From Cherax quadricarinatus (Eukaryota; Arthropoda; Malacostraca; Decapoda; Parastacidae): a DNA stretch of 64,000 nt. Shown here one piece after another: positions 32,743 to 45,530 of this stretch; position 1 is the stretch's first letter, and each line of letters begins with the position of its first letter. The translations under genes were made by a program, and so were the position numbers. The stretch spans positions 21,539,859-21,603,858 of the forward strand of contig NC_091301.1 in assembly GCF_038502225.1 (NCBI RefSeq), read 5' to 3'. Under the pieces are notes generated by a model that saw only the letters and a program-made list of their open reading frames with translations, had not been told where the DNA came from and did not search any database.

Positions 32743-33600
32743 AATTGTGAGAACGCCTCTACTGGTAGCCCTAAACTGTGAACGCTCATTTATGGTATTC
32801 ACTGGATTGTTTGGCTTACTTTTGGGATATATACTTGCCAATTTACCATTTTTTATTGAGCAATTGGCCATACAGTTTGAAACTTCTTTATATCGACTTC
32901 AAACTTTCAACACTAGTGTATCTTGCCTAATAAAAGATTTAGCTTTGTATTCATCACTTTCCCAGTTTTATTAAAACTAAAAAAACGTAATCATACTGAG
33001 GATATGTTGCGCCCAGATGAAAAACTTAATGACATCCTTCAACTTTACACCATGACGAGTCATCAGGTGTGAACCATGCTGACAGCTTCGGTTCCCTGAC
33101 TCAAGAGCCCTTCAACTGCTTCACTAAAACACTCCCCCTCTCGAATGCACCTCAACATTGAAAATTATAATACTCTTAGATATAAGTAGAAGCCTTACAT
33201 TGAGCGGAGAAAGAGAGGTAATGAGGCTGTGTCCTAGGTAGTGAAGGGTAGATCCAGATCCTCGAGTTCAGAGCCCTTCACTGTCATCAACACACCCCTT
33301 CGAAAAGTCAATATTGGAAAAAAAAAACACTGGATTTCTTCCCTACAAGCATGAGGTGGCTTCCCAACAGATTTTTCATTGACTTCAATAGGGTACTCTA
33401 CAAATTACTCAGATCATTTCCTTATTTGAGTAATTTGACTGTGGGTGACGGGTACTAACAGCCTGATCGATCAAGTCAGCTACCGTGGTCTGAAGCTGGG
33501 TCATGGGGGCGACATTCAGAAGCGACTACAGGTAACCTAGTTTCAAGACAAGGTTTTACTGTAGCAACAATTCACTTTGTGTACAGACTTATTAAGTTAT
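32743..33600. other. No gene seen; dispersed-repeat pieces
   Basis: 32,895-32,970 (GACTTCAAACTTTCAACAC) is an inverted copy of the TTTGAAGCC dispersed repeat. 33,455-33,535 (AGCCTGATCGATCAAGTCAG, CATGGGGGCGACATTC, TACAGGTAACC) is a diverged copy of the LINE 3' end seen at 12.77 kb. Confidence 0.4.
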
Positions 33601-33660
33601 TGCCTTGATGAAGCTCTACACCGAGTGAAACGGTGTCACAAAATCTTGCTCTGCCAGCGT
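33601..33660 (+). ncRNA. Hammerhead-like core, second family
   Basis: TTGATGA (33,605-33,611), a GCTC-tacacc-GAGT hairpin, GAAAC (33,627-33,631) and GGTGTC. Core position 3 is U instead of C. Flanking text is unrelated to the first family. Confidence 0.4.
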
Positions 33661-33709
33661 CTTTATTCTTCATTTACACTTCATTATTCTTTAGTAAACC
33701 AATCAAGGA

Positions 33710-33840
33710 AGGTGCCTTGATCCAGGAAACTGAATTTATTCTCCCATTCCTGGATCGAACCTGAATCCCTTCCCCCTATTCCCAAGGAGCTATGTGACCC
33801 CTAAGAGTTCAGCGCTTCCTCCTTGATTAAAACATAAAAA
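33710..33840 (+). repeat. SINE-like repeat (AGCGC family)
   Basis: CCTGGATCGAACCTGAATCC, CCCAAGGAGCTATGTGACCCC, AGAGTTCAGCGC and TTGATTAAAACATAA. The complement of GGATCGAACC matches a B-box-like GGTTCGATCC. Confidence 0.6.
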
Positions 33841-34028
33841 AGGACCCACTATAAAAACTGCTATCGCGCCGGAACACCCAGGCAACCGCCCGGCAAAACA
33901 CAGAACCCTTAAACTAAGATTCTTAACAATGAGTAATGCCACGTAAACGACCTAACTAGACCGTGGAGCAGCAGAGGAGCATAAAATATCTGTGTTGAGA
34001 CGCTTTCCTGAGACACATTGGGACATAC

Positions 34029-34880
34029 TTGCCTGCCTTCCTGCTTGCTTTCCTGCCTCCCTGTTGGCTTGCCTGCCTTCCTGCTGTCTTTCCTGCCTGC
34101 CTGCTGGCTTGCCTGCCTTCCTGCTTGCTTTCCTGCCTGCCTGCTGGCTTGCCTGCCTTCCTGCTGGCTTTCCTGCCTGCCTTCCTGCTGACTTTCCTGC
34201 CTGCCTGCTGGCTTGCCTGCCTTCCTGCTGGCTTTCCTGTCTGCCTGCTGGATTTCCTGCCTACCAGCTGGCTTTCCTGCCTGCCTGCTGGTTTTCCTGC
34301 CTGCCAACTGGCTTTCCTGCCTGTCTGCTGACTTTCCTGCCTGCCTGCTGGCTTTCCTGCCTGCCTGCTGGCTTTCCTGCCTGCCTGCTGATTTTCCTGC
34401 CTGGCAACTGGCTTTCCTGCCTGTCTGCTGACTTTCCTGCCTGCCTGCTGGCTTTCCTGCTTATCTGCTGGCTTTCCTGCCTACCTGCTGGCTTTCCTGC
34501 CTGCCTGCTGGCTTTCCTGCCTACCTGCTGGCTTTCCTGCCTGCCTGCTGGCTTTCCTGCCTACTTGCTGGCTTTCCTGCCTACCTGCTGGCTTTTCTGC
34601 CTACCTGCTGGCTTTCCTGCCTACCTGCTGGCTTTCCTGCCTACCTGCTGGCTTTCCTGCCTACCTGCTGGCTTTCCTGCCTACCTGCTGGCTTTCCTGC
34701 CTACCTGCTGGCTTTCCTGCCTGCCTGCTGGTCTTCCTGCCTGCCTGCTGGTCTTCCTGCCTGCCTGCTGGTCTTCCTGCCTGCCTGCTGACTTTCCTGT
34801 TTGCCTGCTTACTTTCCTGCCTGCCTGCTTGTCTGGCTGCCTGCCTGCCTGCCTGCCTGCTTGCTTGCTTGTCTGTCTTC
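34029..34880. repeat. 20-bp minisatellite (GCTTTCCTGCCTRCCTGCTG)n
   Basis: About 42 units of a C/T-rich 20-mer. Open frames of 332 codons (plus) and 132 codons (minus) across it consist of short recurring peptides and are artefacts. Confidence 0.96.
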
Positions 34881-35026
34881 CTCCCCACCACCCATTCTCT
34901 CTCTCTTCTCTGTTCCTCCGTTGTTATTTTTTTATTTTTCTTAGTATTTTTATCTATACATTTACATTTATCTGTTTATCTTTTTGTTGAATCTGTTTTT
35001 CTCTTATCGTTTTTACATTTCCTTGG

Positions 35027-35147
<121 letters not shown>

Positions 35148-35295
35148 CCTTCCCCGAAGCCTTCTCTCTCTCCCCTCCATCTTTTTTCTCTCTTTCCTCC
35201 TCAGTTCCTTTCCCAGGAATATAATAATTCAAAGGAAAATCCACAAGCGATCTTGTACGGTAGCCAAAGTTACGCCATTAAGATAGTACACACAG

Positions 35296-35442
35296 GAGGG
35301 GGAGGGCGTGGGGAGGGGGAGGGGGAGGGGGGAGGGGGAGGGGGGGGGGGGGAGGGGAGGGGGGAGGGGAGGGGGAGGGGTGGGGGAAGGGGAGGGGGCG
35401 GGGAGGGGAGGGGAAGGGGAGGGGAGGGGAGGGGGAGGGGAG
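35296..35442. repeat. G-rich tract with strong G-quadruplex potential
   Basis: Nearly pure G with scattered A, including a G12 run; dozens of GGGG/GGGGG blocks sit one or two bases apart on the plus strand. No coding meaning. Confidence 0.95.
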
Positions 35443-35960
35443 AAAAACCACACTTGATTACTCTCTCTGGGCAGGATTTAACACTCTCTCCGCCTGGATT
35501 ATCTTTTTTTTTTTTTTAGAGTGGTGGTGGGTTTGTTAATTTCTTACACGGGGGGATTTACCACCCTGATGTTGTCTTGAAAGTTTTATGATCTGAGGGG
35601 CTTTTTTTTTTTTTCTTGTAGCTTATGGGCAGTGGAGGCCTATCGTGAGGGAGGGGAAAAATAATTGCGCCGTTTCTTGAATTGTCTTTATTTTATTGCT
35701 TAATTATTTCCGTTGGCCTGGCCTTTTTTTTTTTTCTGTAGGCCTGGGTTCTCTAGGAATGTATTCTACTGGCCTGGGCCAATATAGGCCTTTGTTACAA
35801 GGGGAGGGAATAAATTAATTTCACCAGAGAATGATTGATGTTTCTTCACATAAAAAGGTGTATTTTTTAAGTGTCCCTTTAAATTTACAGGCAATACTAC
35901 CAGTGATTTATTGGAAGAAGCAGACAGTGCAGCCTCATATATATTTTTAGATACTTCTAC
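35443..35960. other. No gene seen; several poly(T) runs
   Basis: T-runs at about 35,506, 35,604 and 35,727. No motif noticed. Confidence 0.4.
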
Positions 35961-35969
35961 AGTGCTATG

Positions 35970-36450
<481 letters not shown>

Positions 36451-36454
<4 letters not shown>

Positions 36455-37594
36455 GATGCTGATAACCGCCACAGGGATTAATTGCAGGTCAGACAACGAA
36501 TAAAATGAGCACATAACAAATCACACTGGGATAACTGTTGTGGAGTTTCTTAAATGGGAAGAAAGAAGAGAAAGGAATAACTTGAGAAGAGAAAGGGAGT
36601 GTGCGAGGGAGGAAAGGGAGTAAGCAAGAGGAAAGGGGGGGTTAAAAACTGTGTACAAAGCCTCGAACCTCTAATGTCTCTCGATCAACACTGTCGATCC
36701 GTCATCATCTCTCTCCGAGCTGTCTGGGTGATCACTGACAGCCTGGTTGGTCAGATACCTTGCCGTGATTAGCGGACGTAGGGTCGAACCTCCACCCGCC
36801 CATGCACCGAATAACCCACACCGGTTTTAGCGCATCACGAAATGCATTCCGTTATTATCCATGTGAGCTGCTTGTTACATGACATCCCTCTGGCCATATT
36901 GTATATGATATTGTAACTTTATTTTTCTGTATCCGTAAAGACGTGATAATTTTTTAGCGTCTGTTTTTTTTTTCAGCCTTGAAAATACCTCTTCAAATCT
37001 TGTAACTATATTACACAGCATTTTATTTGCTATGACTTAACATCTGTTATGACCAGCTACAACTTTTCCATGTTGGTGCCCCCAAGTTAGTGGTAGGTTG
37101 GCATTGTTATTTTCTTCCACAGGTGTTACTTTGATCATTTTATTTCAAGAAGTGAGGGGCGTTATTTTCTGTGCAGTAACTTGAGTGTTTTCCATTTCTC
37201 AAGAATTTCAGATTTTTAAATGCTGATGCATCCAGAGACAAGGAAGGTTTCGTATACGTTAGTCTGTCTTGGTAGGAATTTGTGAATGTTTTTTAAGAAT
37301 AAAAGTAAATCATTACTGGTTTTTGTGTGATAACTACAGAATTTATCTTCTGATTGGCTTCAAACTTTCAACACTGGTGCATGTTATTCTAGGAAAGATT
37401 CGCGTTGTTAATGGTTTTTGAAAAACTAAAAACTTCTAGAAGTATGGGTAATGAATTGGGATCTTAGTTTCTGTGCAATAATTTTATTATATCATAACTG
37501 CTCTCAGCAACCGTGTATCGTAATTAATGGAATGTTCCGAATGTGGTTTTAAAATTGTGCACTGACACCTTGCCGGTTTTATCAAACAAAGTTA
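36451..37594. other. No gene seen; diverged repeat pieces
   Basis: 36,735-36,800 (AGCCTGGTTGGTCAG) resembles the LINE 3'-end family at 12.77 kb, and 36,820-36,845 (CCGGTTTTAGCGC) resembles the SINE tail. 37,325-37,385 holds an inverted copy of the TTTGAAGCC repeat (TTGGCTTCAAACTTTC). Confidence 0.4.
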
Positions 37595-37712
<118 letters not shown>

Positions 37713-37738
37713 AAACAACCACTCTGAAAGAATAGAGA

Positions 37739-37780
37739 AATTCCAAGCGCTTTCGTGACTACTCACATTATCAAGGAACT
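37739..37780 (-). ncRNA. Hammerhead-like motif with U3/A8 core (minus copy)
   Basis: Exact mirror of the plus copy in the other palindrome arm. Because the arms are identical, a transcript through both would fold as one long hairpin unless each strand is transcribed separately. Confidence 0.45.
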
Positions 37781-37782
37781 AT

Positions 37783-37824
37783 AGTTCCTTGATAATGTGA
37801 GTAGTCACGAAAGCGCTTGGAATT
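37783..37824 (+). ncRNA. Hammerhead-like motif with U3/A8 core (plus copy)
   Basis: Stem I 5' AGTTCC (37,783-37,788); core TTGATAA (37,789-37,795); stem II TGTGA-gtag-TCAC (to 37,808); GAAA (37,809-37,812); self-complementary GCGC (37,813-37,816); UU; stem I 3' GGAATT (37,819-37,824). AGTTCC and GGAATT pair over 6 bp including one G-U. The core differs from CUGAUGA at positions 3 (U for C) and 8 (A for G). These two positions pair in the folded ribozyme, so the change keeps a Watson-Crick pair. Confidence 0.5.
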
Positions 37825-37857
37825 TCTCTATTCTTTCAGAGTGGTTGTTTTGCATAT

Positions 37858-37885
37858 TCTGAAATCACCTGTTTACTGTGATCTT

Positions 37886-37962
<77 letters not shown>
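37858..37962. repeat. Short unique spacer then (AT)n array
   Basis: About 32 bases of unique sequence, then (AT)36 or so to 37,962. Confidence 0.95.
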
Positions 37963-38632
<670 letters not shown>

Positions 38633-38815
38633 CGAGAGACAGAGTCTCAGGATTGATATCTCGGGTCATTAACTCCTTCATGTTGTGCTCCTCGGTGACT
38701 TGAGGCCAGAAACAATTAGGCAGCGTCATTAATTCTCCAGCGACGCGGCGCATCAGTCAGGATGCAAAGCTGCTTAAATTCCTTGACCTGACGCGCAGAG
38801 GGATGGGAGGGGATG

Positions 38816-41520
38816 GGTGAAAGTAGGGGATGTGAGAGTAGGGGATGTGAGAGTAGGGGGTGTGAGAGTAGGGGATGTGAGAGTAGTGGGTGTGAGAGTA
38901 GGGGTGTGAGAGAGTACGGGGTGTGAGAGTGGTAATGAACGAGTAAGTGAATGTGAAAATGGGGTTCGTGAGAGTGTGGAGTGATTGAGTGTAGGGTGAG
39001 CGTGGAGGATGCGAGTGTGGAAGATATGAGAGTGAGGAAGGCGTGAAGGTGAAGAGGGTGTGAGAGTGAGGAGGGTGTGAGAGTGGATGTGTGAGAGTGG
39101 AGGTGTGACAATGGATGTGTGAGAGTGGAGGTGTGACAGTGCATGTGTGAGAGTGGAGGTGTGAGAGTGTATGTGTGAGAGTGGGAGGTGTGAGAGTGGA
39201 TGTGTGAGAGTGGATGTCTGAGAGTGGATGTGTGAGAGTAGGAAGTGTGAGAGTGGAGGTGTGAAAGTTGAGGTGTGAAGGTGAGAGCTGTGAGAGTGGA
39301 GATGTGAGAGTGGCGGTGTGAGAGTGGAGGTGTGAAAGTTGAGATGTGAGAGTGGATTTGTGAGAGTGAGAGGTGTGAAAATGGAAGTGTGAGAGTGGAT
39401 GAGTGATAGAGGGAGGTGTGAGAGTGGAGGTGTGAGAAAGGATGTGTGAGAGTGGATGTCTGAGAGTGCAGGTGTGGGAGACGAGGTGTGAGAGTGGATG
39501 TGTGAGAGTGCGAGGTGTGAGAGTGGATGTGTGAGAGTGGGAGGTATGAGAGTGGAAGGTGTGAGAGTGGATGTGGGAGAGAGTGAAGTGTGAGAGTGGG
39601 AGGTGTGAGAGTGGGAGGTGTGAGAGTAGATGTGTGTGAGTGGGAGGTGTGAGAGTGAGAGTTGTGAGAGTGGAGGTGTGAGAGTGGGAGGTGTGAGAGT
39701 GGGAGGTGTGAGAGTGGGAGGTGTGAGAGTGGATGTGTGAGAGTGGGAGGTGTGAGAGTGGGAGGTGTGAGAGTGGATGTGTGTAAGTGGGAAGTGTGAG
39801 ATTGGAGGTGTGAGAGTGGAGGCGTGAGAGTGGATGTGTGAGAGTGGGAGGTTTGAGAGTGGATGTGTGAAAGAGGAAAGTGTGAAAGTGGATGTGTGAG
39901 AGTGGGAGGTGTGAGAATGGAGGTGTGAGAGTGGGAGGTGTGAGAGTGGGAGGTGTGAGAGTGGAGGTGTGAGAGTGGAGAGTGTGAGATTGGAGGTGCG
40001 AGAGTGGGAGGTGTGAGAGTGGAGGTGTGAGAGAGGAAGGTGTGAGAGTGGATGTGTGAGAGTGGGAGGTGTGAGAGTGGAGGTATGAGAGTGGGAGGTG
40101 TGAGAGTGGTAGTGTGAAAGTGGGAGGTGTGAGAGTGGGAGGTGTGAGAGTGGAGGTGCAAAAGTGGATGTGTGAGAGTGGGAGGTGTGAGAGTGGAGGT
40201 GTGAGAGTGGGAGGTGTGAGAGTGGAGGTGTGAGAGAGGAAGGTGTGAGAGTGGATATGTGAGAGTGGGAGGTGTGAGAGTGGAGGTATGAGAGTGGGAG
40301 GTGTGAAAGTGTAGGTGTGAGAGTGGAGGTGTGAGAGTTGAGGCGTGAGAGTAGATGTGTGAGAGTGGATGTCTGAGAGTGGAGATGTGAGAGTCAGAGG
40401 TGTGAAAATGGAAGTGTGAGAGTGGATGTGTGAGAGTGGGAGGTGTGAGAGTGGAGGTGTGAGAGTGGATGTGTGAGAGTGGATGTGTGAGAGTGCAGGT
40501 GTGAGACACGAGGTGTGAGAGTGGATGTGTGAGAGTGGGAGGTGTGAGAGTGGAGGTATGAGAGTTGAGGCGTGAGAGTAGATGTGTGAGAGTGGATGTC
40601 TGAGAGTGGAGATGTGAGAGTCAGAGGTGTGAAAATGGAAGTGTGAGAGTGGATGTGTGAGAGTGGGAGGTGTGAGAGTGAAGGTGTGAGAGTGGATGTG
40701 TGAGAGTGGATGTGTGAGAGTGCAGGTGTGAGACACGAGGTGTGAGAGTGGATGTGTGAGAGTGGGAGGTGTGAGAGTGGAGGTGTGAGAGTGGGAGGTG
40801 TGCGAGTGGAGGTGTGAGAGAGGAAGGTGTGAGAGTGGATATGTGAGAGTGGGAGGTGTGAGAGTGGAGGTATGAGAGTGGGAGGTGTGAAAGTGTAGGT
40901 GTGAGAGTGGAGGTGTGAGAGTTGAGGCGTGAGAGTAGATGTGTGAGAGTGGATGTCTGAGAGTGGAGATGTGAGAGTCAGAGGTGTGAAAATGGAAGTG
41001 TGAGAGTGGATGTGTGAGAGTGGGAGGTGTGAGAGTGGAGGTGTGAGAGTGGATGTGTGAGAGTGGATGTGTGAGAGTGCAGGTGTGAGACACGAGGTGT
41101 GAGAGTGGATGTGTGAGAGTGGGAGGTGTGAGAGTGGAGGTATGAGAGTTGAGGCGTGAGAGTAGATGTGTGAGAGTGGATGTCTGAGAGTGGAGATGTG
41201 AGAGTCAGAGGTGTGAAAATGGAAGTGTGAGAGTGGATGTGTGAGAGTGGGAGGTGTGAGAGTGAAGGTGTGAGAGTGGATGTGTGAGAGTGGATGTGTG
41301 AGAGTGCAGGTGTGAGACACGAGGTGTGAGAGTGGATGTGTGAGAGTGGGAGGTGTGAGAGTGGAGGTGTGAGAGTCGGAGGTGTGAGAGTGGGAGGTGT
41401 GAGAGTGGGAGGTGTAAGAGTTGGAGGTGTGAGAGTGGATGTGTGTGAGTGGGAAGTGTGAGATTGGAGATGTGAGAGTGGCGGTGTGCGAGTGGAGGCT
41501 TGAAAGTGGAGGTGTAATAG
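38816..41520. repeat. 14/15-bp purine-rich minisatellite (~2.7 kb) with 584-bp higher-order repeat
   Basis: Units such as GTGAGAGTGGAGGT and GTGAGAGTGGGAGGT, with a GTGAGAGTGGATGT variant. The marker GTGAGACACGAGG occurs at about 40,501, 40,728, 41,085 and 41,312, that is, spacings of about 227, 357 and 227, giving a 584-bp period. Minus-strand open frames of up to 778 codons (S, H, T, L and P only) are artefacts. Confidence 0.96.
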
Positions 41521-41760
41521 GAGTAGAAGAAGGATAAGGATGAGAGGATGGACTACGAGGAAGAGAGACTGTTGGAGGAGTGTGAGGAGAAGGTGGGTGG
41601 GGGTGTGGAAGAGATGATGGGATAGAAGAGGAAAAGGAGGGTGTGAGATGGGAATGAGGGGGGGTGAAGCAGGCCGGAAAGGGAGGAGGAGCCAGAAGGG
41701 AAGGCGGAGGGGGCAAAGGGGAGGGGGATGAGAGGGGGAGGGGGAATCTAAGCATGAAGC
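41521..41760. repeat. Purine-rich (A/G) tract
   Basis: GGAGGAG/GAAGG-type low-complexity sequence continuing the strand bias of the minisatellite. Confidence 0.8.
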
Positions 41761-41888
41761 ACAATGGTATTGATAGTGAACTGAATATGACTATGTGGCT
41801 GGTGCCACATAGAATATGTTGTAGTGTAGAATATGTCTGTGTAACACAGAATACGTCAGTGCAACAAGGAATGTGTCGGTATAACATG

Positions 41889-41889
<1 letters not shown>

Positions 41890-41976
<87 letters not shown>
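41890..41976. repeat. (TAA)n microsatellite
   Basis: About 29 TAA units. No recognisable SINE body directly upstream. Confidence 0.96.
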
Positions 41977-42387
41977 TACAGGGTCCTGGCATCCGCTTCG
42001 TGTTACATATTTTACGTTTATTCTCTGTGAGTGACATTTATAACTTACATATCATGGACTAGTTTCCTTGTTAAAATCTATAGGTTGTGAATTGTTCTTT
42101 CATGTAACTTGTATGTTCTTCATGGGGTTTTGCATGGTTGCCGTTGAGATCCTCGGGATTCGAACTCAATTATTTTTTGTTGCTTAGGATGTGTCGTCGA
42201 GGACCTAGGAATACCAAGACTTCGTTTCAGAATTGTCTTTATTATGCGGGATAACTGAGCACAAATCATACGTGTTTGGATGGACTGCGACGTATGTGTC
42301 TACTTGGTGTGAGCTGTGATACTAATCTCAACTCATTTCAGAGCCTAGTCATTCCACTTATACAATCACCTCCTTCTTCTTTCCATA
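41977..42387. other. No gene seen
   Basis: Ordinary complexity. Confidence 0.4.
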
Positions 42388-42388
42388 C

Positions 42389-42504
42389 CCCCAGGATGCA
42401 ACCAATTTTAGTCGATTAATATTCTGTTACCTATTTACTGTGAGACAGAAGGCAGCAGGTTTAATGAGACGCCCTCACGTCTTGCTCTGCCCGAGAATAG
42501 AACC
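42389..42504 (-). mobile_element. tRNA-derived SINE fragment (minus strand)
   Basis: CCCCCAGGATGCAACCAATT, TAGTCGATTAATATTCTG, ACCTATTTACTG and CGAGAATAGAACC are the reverse complement of the SINE body at 31.2-31.35 kb (CGCATCCTGGGG, GGTGTTAGCCGA, B-box side). Diverged and partial. Confidence 0.6.
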
Positions 42505-43683
42505 TTTTGGTTGTTATCGTACATTTCACCTTTGGTGAAAAAGACACGTATAGCAAAAGCAGACCTTGATTAATACGTTTCTCCTACGTGGGGGCTCGAT
42601 AAAGCTTCATTTAGATGGAACGTTGTATAAATAAAAATCTCCTATTGTCATATATGTTTTCTTAACCATTTGCCTGTGACGCCATACTTCATCCAAACTA
42701 TCTTTTTTATGTATTGTTGTTCCTGGATGAACCTCTGGAGACAGTGTTACATTCATGGATTAATGTTGTGGGTTGAGTGCGGCTGTTCCATCAAGGTTTT
42801 GCCGCTTAGGATGATGTGAAGGGAAAGGAGGAGAAGGGAAGGAGATTGTGTGTAGCGTGGTAGATAATGAATGTAGATGGGGAGACAGACGAGGAGTGAA
42901 AATAATTTTTTATTCACCAAAACTAAGTGCATTAGCAGTGTATGGCTACCCTGAATGATAACTGCACAGTAGGGACGAAAGTTAACTTTTATTCCCTTGG
43001 CATATTCCATTACACAGGATGGGTTGTATACACGAGGCAATGGAGACTGTGGATATCGGCAGCAGCTAGGGCAGCTTCAAAGATTTTACTTAAGCAGAAA
43101 TGGAATAGCTCTTACTTGAGAACTGACATCTCTCGTGATAACCTATCTCAATGCAAGGGTAGATGTAAGTGGAAGAGGAGAGAGAATGATAGGGAGTCGA
43201 GTAAGGAAGATGAGAAGTAATGGAATTAAGAAGATTTTGAGGTGGGAGGGGGAAAGGCCTGATAGAAGGGGGAAGAAGAGTGTCCAGAGAAATTGCGCAA
43301 GAGAAGGAAGGAAGATCGGGGCGGGGAGGGGGTAGGGGGGAAGGGCGGAGGATGGAGGGTCGGATAAGGAGAAGCGATTTAGAGAATGGGAAGAGGGGAT
43401 TGGACGAGACGGAAGACGACTTAGATTCCTTTTGTCTGGGGTTTAAATCCGACTAAACGACGTTTATTTAAATTGGATTTAGATTTTAGGTTTTGCCGCC
43501 GGAGCAGCTAGTTTATTGAGCACCTTATATCCATCCTTTTGGACGATAGCGTAAGAGCACACGAATACACGAAAAATTTCAAGACCTAAATCCAAAAAAG
43601 GGGTTAACAGGAGTACATCTGAGTATATATTTTCGTGATTCAAATGGCGTACTGTTAAGAATAGTGTGAACAAACAAGCTCTG
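42505..43683. other. No gene seen; possible old PLE terminus at 42.56-42.64 kb; G/A-rich at 43.15-43.40 kb
   Basis: 42,563-42,640 (ACGTTTCTCC, CTCGATAAAGC, GGAACGTTG, ATAAATAAAAATC) looks like an old inverted pair of PLE-type ends. 43,150-43,410 is purine-rich and low in complexity. Small open frames carry no motif. Confidence 0.35.
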
Positions 43684-43745
43684 AATGGGACAACGTTTCG
43701 CCCTATGTACAGCTTGATAAAGCTCTACACAGTAAAACCTTGTTG
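43684..43745. repeat. Imperfect palindrome of hammerhead-like termini, second family
   Basis: GGGACAACGTTTCGCCC (complement GGGCGAAACGTTGTCCC) is opposed to CTTGATAAAGCTCTACAC and AGTAAAACC. The right-hand part matches the terminus at 33.60 kb (TTGATGAAGCTCTACACCG). TTGATAA (43,714-43,720) shows the same U3/A8 core variant as 37.7 kb, but the rest of the motif is decayed. Confidence 0.4.
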
Positions 43746-43757
43746 AAGTTTATGGAT

Positions 43758-43759
<2 letters not shown>

Positions 43760-43854
<95 letters not shown>

Positions 43855-43980
43855 GTGTGTGTCTTTCTGTCTATCTGTGTCTCTGTCCGTGTCTGTGTTG
43901 TCTTAGTCTGTGTCTTTGTGTCTTTGTCTGTGTCTTTGTGTCTTTGTCTGTGTCTTTGTGTCTTTGTCTGTGTCCCTGTA
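43760..43980. repeat. (GT)n microsatellite then 20-bp GTCTTT repeat
   Basis: (GT)50 or so to 43,862, then tandem units TCTTTGTCTGTGTCTTTGTG to about 43,980. Confidence 0.93.
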
Positions 43981-44119
43981 TATCTGTGTGTCTGTCAGTG
44001 TCTGTGTTACTTGGTTTCTGAATAAGGCTAGTCATCCTCAGACTTCCTTTGAGAGGAGTCAAGTTGAACAAACCTCTGATAAGTTAGGAACTGTAACCAA
44101 ACTAAGTAACTGGTACTGA

Positions 44120-45130
44120 TGCCTAGAGTCAGCCTGGAGAGTATTCCCGAGGGTCAACGCTCTCGCGGCTCAGTCTATGACCAGGTTGTTACTGCTGGCC
44201 GCACACAAACCGACGTACGAACCACAGCCCGGCTGGTGAAGTACTGACTTTAGGTGTCTGTCCAGTTCCTTCTTGAAGACAGCTAGAGGTCTATTGGTAA
44301 TCCCCCTTATGTATGCTGAGAGGCAGTTGAATAGTCTTGGGCTACTGACACTCATTGTGTTGTCTCTTAGCGTACTCATGGAGCCCCCTGCTTTTCAGTG
44401 GGGATATGTTGCACCGCCTGCCGAGTATTTCGCTTTTGTAGGGAGTGATTTCCGTGTGCAGATTTAGGACTAGTCCCTCTAGGATTTCCTAGTGTATATT
44501 ATCATGTATCTTTCTCTCCTGCTTTCCAAGGAGTACAGGTCAAGGGATTTCAACTGTTCCCAGTAGATTAGGTACTTTTTTGGTATTTATAGGTGCAGTA
44601 AAAGTTCTCTGTACATTCTCCAGGTCTGGAGTTTCGGTTATTGTTCAACAATATTCGAGCCTAGAGAGAACAACTATTTGAAGAGAATCATCATTGGTTT
44701 TGCATCCCTAGTTTTGAATGTTCTCATTATCCATCCTATAATTTTCCTACCAGATGTGGTACATATATTGTTGTGATCTTTGAAAATGAGATTCTCTGAC
44801 ATTATCACTCGAGGGTCCTTCACAATAGTTTTTTTTCTCTACTGTGTGAATGGAAATTTTTTTTATACTCCGATCCAGTTTTTTATTTCCTTGAGTTTTC
44901 CATAGCGGAGTAATTGAAATTTATCTTCACTGAACTTCATGTTGTTTTCTGAAGCGCATTTTAAAGACTTGGTTAATATCTGGAAATTTAAAGTGTCCTC
45001 AATGGATGACAATGTTATGCAGATTCTAGTATCATCAGCAAAGGACGACACGTATGTAAATCGTATGTAAATACCATTAATCTGTTCCAGACCCCTACGA
45101 ACTGTATTCAAATATTGTTTTTTCAAGACT
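44120..45130 (-). pseudogene. LINE fragment, RT motif C to 3' end (minus strand)
   Basis: A minus-strand frame at 44,863-45,126 contains YVSSFADDTRICIT, the catalytic FADD motif C of a LINE reverse transcriptase, followed by KCASENNMKFSEDKFQLLRY, the usual downstream motif (W..NNM.FN..K..). Near the end, a frame at 44,170-44,379 gives MSVSSPRLFNCLSAYIRG and FKKELDRHL, the conserved C-terminal segment. The sequence between them is decayed. The 3' UTR ends CCTGGTCATAGACTGAG, with GCGTTGACCCTCGGG and CTCTCCAGG, the same end as at 12.77 kb. 5' truncated and dead; clade not assigned. Confidence 0.75.
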
Positions 45131-45484
45131 TAAGCATAAATATAGTTAATTATACCATAGAATGCACAGTGTAATAATAAACAAAGTGTAAAAACCTTGA
45201 ATAACACTGAGAAAACCTTGAACAACAGAGAAAACTAACATTACATGAGGCTAAGAGTTTAAAAGGGCATCTAATGGCTGAGCAGTGAACTCCGTTATTT
45301 ATCGTCCGATTTCTTTCATTTTTGGTGTACGTTAAGAAGCATCTTTCCATTATACATTGCCCAAGTTTCAATAAGATAGCCCAACAAACAAGTGAGAGAA
45401 AAATCGTTTTACCAAAATTCATATAGAGCAAGCCCTAACCGGCTATTGGCACTGCAAGAAGCTGTTTCGTTACTACCTGCTGAT
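45131..45484. other. No gene seen
   Basis: A 93-codon minus-strand open frame (45,150-45,431) shows no recognisable motif. Confidence 0.4.
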
Positions 45485-45530
45485 AATTATTATAATAAAA
45501 AAGAAGCGCTAAACCACATGGGCTATACAG
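45485..45530 (-). repeat. SINE-like tail fragment (minus strand)
   Basis: ATTATTATAATAAAAAAGAA, then GCGCTAAACCACATGGGC, is the complement of the TTTAGCGC plus (TAA) tail. Confidence 0.6.

Noticed and set aside
38716..42037. 547-778 codon minus-strand frames (S/H/T/L/P-rich)
   Set aside because: Minisatellite translation; composition reflects the unit only.
43740..44021. Cysteine/valine-rich ORF
   Set aside because: Translation of (GT)n and the adjoining GTCTTT repeat.
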